Below are positions 1 to 7,164 of a stretch of 28,752 nt of DNA, piece after piece (the stretch's first letter is position 1; each line of letters starts with the position of its first letter). Made by a program: the position numbers and the translations under genes. The notes beneath the pieces are model-generated. The model was not told where the DNA came from. It was given only the letters and a program-made list of their open reading frames with translations, and did not search any database. Source of the stretch: Hydrogenimonas sp. (GTDB lineage: Bacteria > Campylobacterota > Campylobacteria > Campylobacterales > Hydrogenimonadaceae); NCBI RefSeq assembly GCF_029933015.1, contig NZ_JAOZOZ010000003.1, positions 1-28,752 of the forward strand, given 5' to 3'.

Positions 1-448
1 ATCGGTAGAGTTTTCCTTTGTACCTCAGCCATCCTCCCTTTTTGCGGCCGGAAGGGTCGTGGTGGGTCCAGTGGATCAGGCCCCCTTTGGGATTGTAGAG
101 ATACTCGCCGCGGAACGCGACGCTTTCGCCTCTGCGAAGGTTCGGCAGCCGCGGCGCGATGTCGATATTGTGGACGACGAGTACCGTTTTGCCATCGGCA
201 AGCCGGAGGATAAACCGCTGATGGCGATGACCCCTCTCGTCGTCGGCGAGGCGTTTGACGACATTGCCGTGATCTTCGACCCAGACGCCGCTGAGGTGCT
301 TCGTGCGGGCTCTTTCTACCGAAAGCGATTCCGGGGAGCGGGTGATCGTCTCACTCTTCGTTTCGGGTATATGGTCAGGCCGGGGGTAGAGTGCCGTCAG
401 CAAGGCGGCCAGAAGTGCCCCCGTCAGATAGGTGAGTTTTCGTTTCAT
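1..448 (-). CDS. DUF3465 family exported protein (partial, C-terminus beyond window)
   Basis: This reading frame runs right to left from an ATG at 446-448 and is still open at base 1, so the last residues lie outside the window. The first ~20 residues (MKRKLTYLTGALLAALLTAL) look like a signal peptide or N-terminal anchor. The rest carries the hallmarks of DUF3465: a GVWVEDHG segment, RHQRFILRLADGK, LVVHNIDIAPRL, and near the end GEYLYNPKGGLIHWTHHDP followed by a GGWLRYKGKLY tail. The family is described as small secreted proteins of unknown biochemical role, possibly an OB-like beta fold; I can add no function. It is transcribed divergently from the small gene at 478, and only 29 bases separate the two start codons. 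The family call is firm from the HNID and HWTHHDP motifs; the export signal is an inference from hydrophobicity. Confidence 0.85.
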   Translation of the reverse strand, partial: MKRKLTYLTGALLAALLTALYPRPDHIPETKSETITRSPESLSVERARTKHLSGVWVEDHGNVVKRLADDERGHRHQRFILRLADGKTVLVVHNIDIAPRLPNLRRGESVAFRGEYLYNPKGGLIHWTHHDPSGRKKGGWLRYKGKLYR

Positions 449-455
449 GAGATGG

Positions 456-471
456 ATTATATCGCTATAAT
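456..471. promoter_or_regulatory. Divergent overlapping -10 boxes in an inverted repeat
   Basis: The bases read ATTATA-TCGC-TATAAT, so a perfect TATAAT -10 box exists on each strand with 6-bp arms and a 4-base centre. The + box (466-471) would start transcription near the ATG at 478, and the - box (456-461) near the ATG at 448. Neither start codon has a Shine-Dalgarno sequence in front of it, which would fit leaderless or nearly leaderless mRNAs. No good -35 is visible, as is common for Campylobacterota vegetative promoters. Sequence only; no transcription start is known. Confidence 0.5.
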
Positions 472-477
472 ACTTGT

Positions 478-699
478 ATGAAAGATAACGAACCGAACAT
501 TACTCTTCGTCCGGATACCTACGAAAATCTTCTGGATTACGCAAAAATCCTCGGTCTTCCGCCGGAGATGATCGTGGAGCAGGCACTGGAAGCCTTTTTC
601 GCCGAAGTCAACCGGCAGCTGCAGAGTCGCAACGAGATGGACGACAACGCCCAGACAAATCTCAGTTACGACGAATTCTGGGACGGGGTCGATCTGTGA
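478..699 (+). CDS. Small ribbon-helix-helix-like protein (73 aa)
   Basis: This 73-residue protein has a short strand (NITLRPDTY), a helix (ENLLDYAKILG), a turn, and a second helix (PEMIVEQALEAFFAEV). That pattern fits the MetJ/Arc/CopG ribbon-helix-helix fold used by small DNA-binding proteins and antitoxins. The remainder is an acidic, polar tail ending in YDEFWDGVDL. There is no Shine-Dalgarno before the ATG, and a TATAAT sits only 7 bases upstream, so the message may be leaderless. The stop codon overlaps the GTG of the following DinB-like gene (GTGA), so the two are probably co-translated. No toxin of a known family follows, so an antitoxin role is not supported. The fold assignment rests on pattern alone. 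Confidence 0.6.
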   Translation: MKDNEPNITLRPDTYENLLDYAKILGLPPEMIVEQALEAFFAEVNRQLQSRNEMDDNAQTNLSYDEFWDGVDL

Positions 700-1298
700 A
701 GGAAAGCCGTATCGACTCCAGCGATCTGAAAAATCTGGCACCGGCAGGGGCCGGCCTGCCGAAGGGCAGGGCGCTTTTCCTGCGTTACGTGGGATTTCCC
801 CTTCTCAAGAGGGCTGTCTCTTTCGACAGGGCACTGGACCATTTTCTAAAGGAGGGTGAACGGATTCTCCGGCTCGCCGTTAGTGTCGACGAAGATGCAC
901 TTTTTAAACGGGTCATGGTGCCGCACCTTTTCGGACTGGAAGAGAACTCCCGATATTACAGTATCGCGATGGTTCTGGAGCATCTGCGGATCGTAGGCAT
1001 GGCGCTGCAGGAGCGTATCCCCCTTCTAAGTCGGGGTGAGAAGCTCTCACGGGAAGTGAAGATAGAGGAGTACAAACCCTACAGGCGGATCGACAGGGAT
1101 ATCGTAGAAGAATACAGAGGTTTCATAGGGAGTTTCAGAGAAAAACTTCTGGAAAACATAGGAGATATTCACAGCGAAAACCGTCACGAGCACCCCTGGT
1201 TCGGAGCGCTCAATCCAAAAGAGTGGATGGTGATGGGTGCGATCCACCAGACGGTACACCGCCGGCAGATCGAAGCGATTTTGAAGTTGTTGCGATAG
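696..1298 (+). CDS. DinB/YfiT-like four-helix-bundle protein
   Basis: The 200-residue product starts at a GTG that overlaps the previous stop codon by four bases. The C-terminal part (EHPWFGALNPKEWMVMGAIHQ then TVHRRQIEAIL) matches the last helix of DinB-superfamily proteins, where His residues of an HxxxHxxQ-type helix help bind a metal. A further His lies in the middle helix (VLEHLRIVG), which would complete a three-His site. DinB-like proteins are often metal-dependent thiol S-transferases or hydrolases, but no specific substrate can be read here. It forms a two-gene unit with the small upstream protein. The superfamily call is reasonable; the enzyme activity is unknown. Confidence 0.7.
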   Translation: MKESRIDSSDLKNLAPAGAGLPKGRALFLRYVGFPLLKRAVSFDRALDHFLKEGERILRLAVSVDEDALFKRVMVPHLFGLEENSRYYSIAMVLEHLRIVGMALQERIPLLSRGEKLSREVKIEEYKPYRRIDRDIVEEYRGFIGSFREKLLENIGDIHSENRHEHPWFGALNPKEWMVMGAIHQTVHRRQIEAILKLLR

Positions 1299-1348
1299 AC
1301 TTCCGACCTAATATAAAGTAAGAGAATAAAAGAAAAAGTGGAAGCCGA

Positions 1349-1377
1349 ATTTTTTAATATCTTTTGTATTAAAAATG
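1349..1377. promoter_or_regulatory. AT-only inverted repeat in the leader of the NifU-like gene
   Basis: The arms TTTTTAATA (1351-1359) and TATTAAAAA (1367-1375) pair perfectly over 9 bp around a 7-base centre. They lie 40 bases upstream of the NifU-like ATG in a 116-base AT-rich gap. The right arm contains a TATTAA that could serve as a -10 element, so the dyad could be an operator over a promoter. It has no GC base pairs, so it would be a weak terminator. No regulator can be named. Confidence 0.35.
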
Positions 1378-1414
1378 AGATAACCTTTCAACAAAAACAA
1401 GAAGGTACAAAAAA

Positions 1415-1705
1415 ATGAGCATGCCGTTTTCCGACGAAGATATCTACCAGGCTGTCAAAAACCATCTGCCGGCGGTGGAGGAGTATATCAAGTCCCATGG
1501 CGGGGGTATGAAACTGCTGGGTGTGAAGGACGGGAATGTCTATATCCAGCTGACGGGGACCTGTCACGGGTGCTCCATGAGTCTGATGACGACCAAGATG
1601 GTGGTAGAAAGACGTCTCAAAGAGCTGATCCATCCAAATCTCAACGTCATCAACGTCGAAGCGGGGCAGGAGGGCGAGCTGCCCGCAGATCTCTATCACG
1701 AATAG
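1415..1705 (+). CDS. NifU-like C-terminal domain Fe-S scaffold protein
   Basis: A 96-residue single-domain protein that matches the NifU/Nfu C-terminal domain, which holds a transient [4Fe-4S] cluster between subunits and passes it to apo-proteins in the cytoplasm. Visible signs are the N-terminal helix (VKNHLPAVEEYIKSHGGGM), the strands LLGVKDGNVYIQLTGT, the CxxC ligand pair in GTCHGCSMS, and the helix MTTKMVVERRLKELI. The length is right for a stand-alone Nfu domain. The ATG is preceded by an AGAAGG Shine-Dalgarno at 1400-1405. It has its own AT-rich leader and lies convergent to the EamA permease, with only 14 bases between the stops. Fe-S demand is likely high here; the ttcA-like gene and the cytochrome are in the same window, but no direct link is shown. 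Confidence 0.9.
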   Translation: MSMPFSDEDIYQAVKNHLPAVEEYIKSHGGGMKLLGVKDGNVYIQLTGTCHGCSMSLMTTKMVVERRLKELIHPNLNVINVEAGQEGELPADLYHE

Positions 1706-1719
1706 TTTTTAGATGGGTT

Positions 1720-2622
1720 CTAGCTCTTTTTCAGAAGCAGTCCCGCCGCGACGATGAGTCCGATGCCGGTCCAGACCCAGAGATCCGGGAAGGGGTCGCC
1801 CAGGGCCCATCCAAATCCCACGGCGAAGGGGATGTTTGTATAGCTGACGACACCGACGATCCCCGCTTTTCCCAGAGAGTAGGCTTTGGTGAGCATCCAC
1901 TGGGAGAGGGTGGAGATGAGCGCCATGAAGGCGATGAGTCCCCACTCTACGGCATCTGAGGGGAGCACGAAATCGGGAAAGAGGAAGCGCAGAGGAGCCG
2001 GAGCGTCGACGAAGGGCGCCGCGATGAAGAGTATGGCCGGAATCAGCGCGCCGATGCCCGTGAAAGAGAGCACGATGACTCTGGCGTCGTAGATATGGCG
2101 GATACGCTTGATCGTGGCGTAGGCGCAGGCGGCGAAAAAACCGCCCAGAAGCCCCAGGAAATGTTCGTAGCTCATGGTGAAACCGGAAGGCTTCGTGATG
2201 AGCACGACACCGGCGAATCCAAGCAGAAGCGCCAGAATGCCGTAACGGTTGAGGGTCTCTTTCATCAGGAAAAAAGCGAGGATCGAGACGAAGAGCGGCG
2301 AGGTTTTGTTGAGGGTGATCGCTTCGCCCAGCGGGATCGTCGTGATCGTGTAGAAAAAGAGGATCATCGCCGAAAAACCGAAAAGCCCCCGCAGAAAGAG
2401 CAGGTGAATTTTTCCGCCGGAGAGTGTCGGCGGCGTGTGACGAAGGGCCAGGAGTATCAGAGCCACTCCGATGAGGTTGCGAAAGAAAACGATCTCCATG
2501 GCACTCATGGAGTCGCCCAGAACTTTCGCCACGGCGCCGTTCATCGCCGAGATGAGAGCACTTCCCAGCATGAAAAGAATCCCCGCGTCGACGGCATGGA
2601 TGGCATATAGGGTCTTTCTCAT
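1720..2622 (-). CDS. EamA/DMT-superfamily permease (10 TM)
   Basis: This 300-residue protein is almost entirely hydrophobic and fits two tandem EamA domains of five helices each, the usual plan of drug/metabolite-transporter permeases in the inner membrane. Typical segments are the first helices (LFMLGSALISAMNGAVAKV, EIVFFRNLIGVALILLAL), the loop ITLNKTSPLFVSILAFFLMKE at the end of repeat one, GFAGVVLITKP, and the second-repeat counterpart LMTKAYSLGKAGIVGVVSYTNIPF. Substrate cannot be told; relatives carry S-adenosylmethionine, amino acids or other metabolites. The start ATG has GGGAGAG about 10 bases upstream, and TATAAT on the - strand lies further up at 2660-2665, so it has its own promoter although it follows the GGDEF-EAL gene in the same direction. 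A later ATG about 18 residues in is possible but less well placed. Confidence 0.85.
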   Translation of the reverse strand: MRKTLYAIHAVDAGILFMLGSALISAMNGAVAKVLGDSMSAMEIVFFRNLIGVALILLALRHTPPTLSGGKIHLLFLRGLFGFSAMILFFYTITTIPLGEAITLNKTSPLFVSILAFFLMKETLNRYGILALLLGFAGVVLITKPSGFTMSYEHFLGLLGGFFAACAYATIKRIRHIYDARVIVLSFTGIGALIPAILFIAAPFVDAPAPLRFLFPDFVLPSDAVEWGLIAFMALISTLSQWMLTKAYSLGKAGIVGVVSYTNIPFAVGFGWALGDPFPDLWVWTGIGLIVAAGLLLKKS

Positions 2623-2659
2623 GGTGCGCTCACTCTCCCAGGCGATATTTCGAGGCGGA

Positions 2660-2665
2660 ATTATA
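2660..2665 (-). promoter_or_regulatory. -10 box for the EamA permease
   Basis: On the - strand the bases read GCTATAATTCC, a perfect TATAAT preceded by GC, in the 63-base gap between the GGDEF-EAL stop and the permease start. The distance to the start codon (about 38 bases) leaves room for a leader with the GGGAGAG Shine-Dalgarno. Confidence 0.55.
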
Positions 2666-2685
2666 GCACCGTTTTATCGATGGGT

Positions 2686-4968
2686 TCAGATTTGGCGCAG
2701 GGAGAGAATGAACCCCTCGAGTTCTTCGAGCTTCAGAGGTTTCGCGAAGTGGTATCCCTGATAGATATGGCATCCCTGTCGTTTCAGCCACTCATGCTGC
2801 TTGCGCTCCTCCACCCCTTCGGCGACGATGTCGAGTCCGAGAGTTTTGCAGAGAGTGATGATCGCCTTGACCATCGCTTCGGAGGCTTTGTCGGTAAGGA
2901 GTGTGTCGATGAAACTCTTGTCGATCTTCAGCTCGTCCACAGGGAGGCGTCTGAGCAGATTGAGAGAGGAGTAGCCGGTACCGAAATCGTCAAGCGAAAT
3001 TCTCAGGCCGAGGTCCCGCAGGGTTTCGAGCTGCCGGACGATGCTCTCGAGCTCTTCGATGAAGAGAGATTCGGTGATCTCCAGAACGATGCGGGAGCGG
3101 TCCACATCGTGTTTTTCGATCTGTTTCGAGACCTTGTCGATGAAGTTCTTTTCGTTGAACTGGCGGATGGAGACATTGAGAGAGAGGCAGAAGTTCTGGT
3201 CGAGTCGGTTCTGCAGTCCCCCGATGTCACGCAGGGCCCTCTCCATCACGTAGTGGCCGATCCTTGGCATCAGACCTATCTCTTCGGCTATGTGGATGAA
3301 ACGGTCGGGAGGGACGTTGCCCAGACGTTCGTTGTGCCATCGCAGGAGCGCTTCGACGCCGTGCAGCCTCCCTTTGGCATCGATTTGCGGCTGATAGAGC
3401 AGATGGAGTTCATCCTTTTCCAGCGCCCCGCGAAGCTCCTGCTCGATGACACTGTCACGCTTTCTTTCAGATTTGAGTTCGGCTGTAAAAAAGGCGAAGC
3501 TGTTTTTCGTCTTTTTCGCTCTGTACATGGCGATGTCGGCGGCACTGAGGAGTTCGTAGAGATCTTTCCCGTCTCTTGGATAGAGGCCGATGCCGATGCT
3601 CGCGCCGACATTGAATTCGAGCTCACCGATCTGGACCGGCATCGAAATCGCCTCGATGATGCTGTGTGAGATTTTCTCCAGCCGTCTGCCGTCCGACTCC
3701 CGGACCAGTATGATGAACTCGTCGCCTCCGTGACGGGTCACCAGGGCGTTTTCACGGATCGTCGCCGTCAGACGCTCCGCGATCTCGATGAGAATCATGT
3801 CGCCATAGTGGTGCCCCATGCTGTCGTTGATGTTTTTGAAGTTGTCCAGATCGACGAAGATGATGGCGAAGGATTCGGCGCCCGGGTGGATCCATTCGAC
3901 GATATGCTTTTGCAGATAGTTTCTGTTGGGAAGTCCGGTGAGGTGGTCGTGTAGGGCCTGATGGATCAGCTCCTTCGAACGTTGCGTCTCGATCCTGTGG
4001 ATCATCCGAAACAGCGTATAGAGTATGATGGAAATAAGCAGGAAGATGGCTGTGTTGAGACTCCATACACGGAGCGTCTCGCTCCAGATCATGGACATGG
4101 GGAAATGGTAGTGGATCCATAGAGCGTAACGGGGCAGGTAGCTCCAGGAGACCAGAAGCTTCTCCTTTTCCATCGAAGTGAAAGGCAACACGGCACAGCG
4201 GCCCGAACGACGAAGCGTGTCGAACGAGACTCCCGCTTTCTCTTTCAGACCGCGGTCGACCCTCTTCAGAAAGTTTTTTGGCAGAGGCGATGCGTAGAGA
4301 TCCGGGTATTTGGAAGGGGGATGGGAACTTTTGAAGATGCGGTACCAGTAGCGGTCGATGAAAATGTCCAGTGTCGTGTGGGGTTTGATCAGGTTTTTCC
4401 AGATGACGGCGGTATTGTCGAGCCTGAGACCTATCGAGATGACGGCGACGACACGCTGGTTTTCGTCCCGTACCGCTTTTCTAAGCGGCAGCATCCAACT
4501 CCCGATCGGTTTGAGATAATAGGGGCGGCCGAGGATCATATGGGGACTCTGCAGGGCTTGAAGGAAAGTTTCACGGCTCTCTTTCTGCTTTTTGAGATTG
4601 GGCAGTTTGGTGGGGTCGTTGTTGCTGCTGGCGACATAGATACGTCCCTCGGCATCCGAGACGGCGAAACCGATGATGGTGGGGTTGATCTGCATGAGAT
4701 GGTCGAAGAGGTCCCGCAGCTTTTCGAAGCTCTTTTTTCCATCTCCCTGCAGGATCTCCATCCCAAGAAGGTCCAGAAACATCTCCTGCTGCATCAGAAA
4801 ATGGAAAGTCGTGTTTCGTGTGGATTCGCTGAGGTAGCGCAGCTCCGTTTCATACTTACGGACGATGTTTCTGTGTTGAGAGTAGTTGATGAATACAAGA
4901 AGCGCCAGACCGAACAGCAGCAGTGCATAAAAGAGCGTCCAGATATTTTTTTTGATCAAACGGTGCAA
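2686..4968 (-). CDS. Membrane-bound GGDEF-EAL cyclic-di-GMP protein
   Basis: The protein has about 760 residues: TM helix 1 (~5-28), a periplasmic sensor region of ~270 residues that looks Cache-like, TM helix 2 (~305-325), GGDEF, then EAL. The cyclase domain has DHLTGLPNR, FVDLDNFKNINDSMGH and an intact GGDEF at 414-418. The product-inhibition site RxxD reads RENA (405-408), so it has lost its Asp. The phosphodiesterase domain has EALLRW (539), LNVSIRQF, EITES, DDFGTGYSS (D660, D661), LKIDKSFI and VAEGVE, all consistent with an active enzyme. It should make and/or break c-di-GMP at the inner membrane in response to a periplasmic signal. I chose TTG at 4966-4968 because AAAGGA precedes it by 8 bases and the hydrophobic helix follows at once. 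The frame stays open to an ATG at 5361, but that stretch looks non-coding and overlaps an EAL remnant on the other strand. Confidence 0.9.
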   Translation of the reverse strand: MHRLIKKNIWTLFYALLLFGLALLVFINYSQHRNIVRKYETELRYLSESTRNTTFHFLMQQEMFLDLLGMEILQGDGKKSFEKLRDLFDHLMQINPTIIGFAVSDAEGRIYVASSNNDPTKLPNLKKQKESRETFLQALQSPHMILGRPYYLKPIGSWMLPLRKAVRDENQRVVAVISIGLRLDNTAVIWKNLIKPHTTLDIFIDRYWYRIFKSSHPPSKYPDLYASPLPKNFLKRVDRGLKEKAGVSFDTLRRSGRCAVLPFTSMEKEKLLVSWSYLPRYALWIHYHFPMSMIWSETLRVWSLNTAIFLLISIILYTLFRMIHRIETQRSKELIHQALHDHLTGLPNRNYLQKHIVEWIHPGAESFAIIFVDLDNFKNINDSMGHHYGDMILIEIAERLTATIRENALVTRHGGDEFIILVRESDGRRLEKISHSIIEAISMPVQIGELEFNVGASIGIGLYPRDGKDLYELLSAADIAMYRAKKTKNSFAFFTAELKSERKRDSVIEQELRGALEKDELHLLYQPQIDAKGRLHGVEALLRWHNERLGNVPPDRFIHIAEEIGLMPRIGHYVMERALRDIGGLQNRLDQNFCLSLNVSIRQFNEKNFIDKVSKQIEKHDVDRSRIVLEITESLFIEELESIVRQLETLRDLGLRISLDDFGTGYSSLNLLRRLPVDELKIDKSFIDTLLTDKASEAMVKAIITLCKTLGLDIVAEGVEERKQHEWLKRQGCHIYQGYHFAKPLKLEELEGFILSLRQI

Positions 4969-5002
4969 CGTTCCGGTCCTTTGTTTTTCCTGTACGGTTG
5001 AA

Positions 5003-5008
5003 ACTATA
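5003..5008 (-). promoter_or_regulatory. Possible -10 box for the GGDEF-EAL gene
   Basis: On the - strand GATATAGTTTC gives TATAGT about 35 bases before the proposed TTG start. The -35 region is not convincing. It supports the short form of the gene, because a promoter here would lie inside the longer frame. Confidence 0.35.
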
Positions 5009-5040
5009 TCGGCCAAACACTCTCTTTGTATATATTCGAA

Positions 5041-5586
5041 TGTATGATGACTCTTTACCGTGCCGGATATCTCATCTTCCGGGCGACCCATTCGCGTTTT
5101 GAAACATTCGAACGCAATATCGGGTTGCTGAGGAAAATTTGTACGACGGAGAATATCAACTCTCTCGCGGTCCGGAAGGATGTCGTCGACGCCAATTTCT
5201 GGCTCGACGAAGTGGTAAACGCTCTGAACGAAAACAACTTTTTCCTCATGTTTTTCAGCCGAAAATCGTGCAGTTCCCGCTGGACGAGAAGATTGCTTCG
5301 GATTCATCGGACGCAGTTTTCTTTCCGGCCCAGGGGGTGAAATCCATCTGAAAAGGCTCAAGTCACATGGCTTTTCGATCGCGGTCGACGATTTCGGGGA
5401 CAGGTCTTCACAGAGGGTATCGAAATTTCCGACCAGCCGGTAGGACTTCGACAGATGCGGATCGATCCGGTTCAGGGATATATCTTTTCTGCCGCACTTC
5501 CTTCTGAGCAGATACGCGATTTCGAACCGGTAAGCGGGACGATGAAGAAGGACGAATCCTCCAAAGAGCGCGTCTCCGTAGCTTGA
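5041..5586 (+). pseudogene. Degraded EAL-domain (c-di-GMP phosphodiesterase) gene remnant
   Basis: Pieces of an EAL domain follow each other on the + strand in the right order but in three frames. In frame one, WLDEVVNALNENNFFLMF (ending near 5253) resembles the start of an EAL domain. After the five-T run at 5251-5255 the frame changes and reads FQPKIVQFPLDEKI, the counterpart of the family's YQPxV element. A third frame at 5348-5407 gives LKRLKSHGFSIAVDDFG, the DDFG metal-site motif. From 5470 the first frame resumes with VQGYIFSAALPSEQIRDFEP, the EAL C-terminus, and stops at 5584-5586. About 320 bases between QPKIV and DDFG and about 130 between DDFG and VQGY are missing compared with a normal domain; the EAL motif itself is gone. 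The true 5' end is unclear; TLYRAG near 5049 may be a GGDEF tail. The remnant is not a copy of the intact gene next door. Confidence 0.75.
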
Positions 5587-5620
5587 GATCTTTTATCGTT
5601 CTCGAAGATCCGCCGATGCA

Positions 5621-5631
5621 TATGATAGAAT
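5621..5631 (+). promoter_or_regulatory. -10 region for the DUF1538-PII-CBS unit
   Basis: TATGATAGAAT lies 25-35 bases before the DUF1538 start and offers two overlapping -10 choices (TATGAT at 5621, TAGAAT at 5626). The upstream 35 bases are mixed T-rich sequence without a clear -35. It is the only AT-rich promoter-like sequence between the EAL remnant and the operon. Confidence 0.45.
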
Positions 5632-5655
5632 GTCTTTCCAAAAGGTGAGGTGGTG

Positions 5656-7164
5656 ATGGTTTCGGCGTCGTTGAAAATCTTTCTGTCCGATCTGAAAAGC
5701 TCTTTCAAAGATCTCGTGCCCATTATCGCCGTGGTCGCATTTTTTCAGGTGGCCGTCGTGCGTGCCGTACCGGAGGATCTTCCTTCGATCGTCGCGGGAC
5801 TGGCGATCGTGGCGGTGGGGCTGGCGCTTTTCATACGGGGGCTGGAGCTTGGAATCTTCCCGATCGGGGAGAACCTGGCCACCGACTTCGCCAAAAAGGG
5901 CTCTTTCTTCTGGCTCATGCTTTTCGCTTTCACGATCGGCTTTTCGACGACGGTGGCCGAGCCGGCACTCATCGCCATCGCCGACAAGGCCGCCGCCATC
6001 AGCGCCGGCAAGATCGACGCCTTCTTTCTGCGCATGACTGTCGCCGCCTCGGTGGGGTTCGCCATCTCGCTGGGGGTTTTCCGCATCCTGACGGGCCATC
6101 CGATACACTACTACATCATCACCGGTTACGTGTTGGTGGTGTCGATCACCTTTTTCGCGCCTGTCGAGATCGTGGGGCTCGCCTACGACAGCGGCGGGGT
6201 GACCACCTCCACCGTTACGGTGCCTCTGGTGGCGGCGCTGGGGATCGGCCTGGCCTCTTCGATCAAAGGGCGCAATCCCGCCGTCGACGGGTTCGGACTC
6301 ATCGCCTTCGCGTCGCTGACGCCGATGATCTTCGTACAGCTCTACGGCATCGTCGTCTACGCCATATCGCCCGAGACGGCCCACGAGAGTTTCATGGTGA
6401 TGGAGGAGGCGGTCCGCGAAACCGTCGAGGTGCACGAGCGTTTCGATCCGTGGGACATTCTTTGGGATCTGGTGGCCGTGGTCAAGGATGTGGCGCCGAT
6501 CCTGGCGGTCATCTTCTTTTTCCAGTACGCCGTCATAAGAAAGAGAGTGGCCCACCTGCACAAGATCGCCGTCGGTATCGTGCTGGTGATTCTGGGGCTC
6601 TACGCCTTCATCCTGGGGCTCGAGATGGGGCTCTTCCCGATCGGGGAGACGATCGCCTTCCAGCTGACGGCGATGAAGAACGATATGCTGATCTATCTTT
6701 TCGGTTTTCTGATCGGCTTTTCGACGACGATGGCCGAACCCTCGCTGCTGGCCATCGCCATCAAGGCCAAAGAGGTGAGCGAAGGGCGCATCCACGACAC
6801 GGTGCTGCGGGTGTCCGTGGCGATCGGCGTGGCGCTGGGAATCGCCCTGGGGGCCTACCGCATCGTGGCGGGCGATCCGCTGCACTACTACATCATCGTC
6901 GGGTACATCGTCGTCATAGTGCTCACCTGGCTGGCGCCCAAATATATCGTCCCCATCGCCTACGACAGCGGCGGGGTGACCACCTCCACCGTGACGGTGC
7001 CGCTGGTGGCGGCCCTGGGGCTGGGGCTGGCGGAGAATATCGAGGGCCGCAATCCGCTGATCGACGGTTTCGGGCTCATCGCTTTCGCGTCGCTCTTTCC
7101 GATGATCACGGTGATGGCCTACGGGATCTATGCAGACTATGTAGCGAAGAAGGAGGAGAAATGA
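5656..7164 (+). CDS. DUF1538 family membrane protein with internal duplication
   Basis: A 502-residue polytopic inner-membrane protein made of two halves about 259 residues apart. Each half repeats the same marks in order: LELGIFPIGE / LEMGLFPIGE, IGFSTTVAEP / IGFSTTMAEP, HYYIITGY / HYYIIVGY, YDSGGVTTSTVTVPLVAALG (both), and DGFGLIAFASL. This is the DUF1538 pattern. The conserved polar GGVTTST and AEP segments inside hydrophobic helices suggest a transporter or channel with a pseudo-two-fold axis, but no substrate has been shown to my knowledge. I chose ATG at 5656-5658 because AGGTGA at 5643-5648 is well spaced; two GTG codons just upstream (5650, 5653) are alternatives. The stop overlaps the next start (ATGA). 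The following genes encode a PII-like and a CBS protein, so nucleotide-controlled transport is the natural inference. Confidence 0.85.
   Translation: MVSASLKIFLSDLKSSFKDLVPIIAVVAFFQVAVVRAVPEDLPSIVAGLAIVAVGLALFIRGLELGIFPIGENLATDFAKKGSFFWLMLFAFTIGFSTTVAEPALIAIADKAAAISAGKIDAFFLRMTVAASVGFAISLGVFRILTGHPIHYYIITGYVLVVSITFFAPVEIVGLAYDSGGVTTSTVTVPLVAALGIGLASSIKGRNPAVDGFGLIAFASLTPMIFVQLYGIVVYAISPETAHESFMVMEEAVRETVEVHERFDPWDILWDLVAVVKDVAPILAVIFFFQYAVIRKRVAHLHKIAVGIVLVILGLYAFILGLEMGLFPIGETIAFQLTAMKNDMLIYLFGFLIGFSTTMAEPSLLAIAIKAKEVSEGRIHDTVLRVSVAIGVALGIALGAYRIVAGDPLHYYIIVGYIVVIVLTWLAPKYIVPIAYDSGGVTTSTVTVPLVAALGLGLAENIEGRNPLIDGFGLIAFASLFPMITVMAYGIYADYVAKKEEK

Noticed and set aside
1712..2690. GATGGGTTC occurring near 1713 and 2679, on both sides of the permease gene
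   Set aside because: Nine bases is too short, there is no inverted-repeat or target duplication, and the gene looks native; not evidence of insertion.
4969..5361. N-terminal extension of the GGDEF-EAL protein by 131 residues
   Set aside because: The stretch has no recognisable domain, overlaps the EAL remnant on the other strand, and a TTG with a good Shine-Dalgarno lies right before the first membrane helix.
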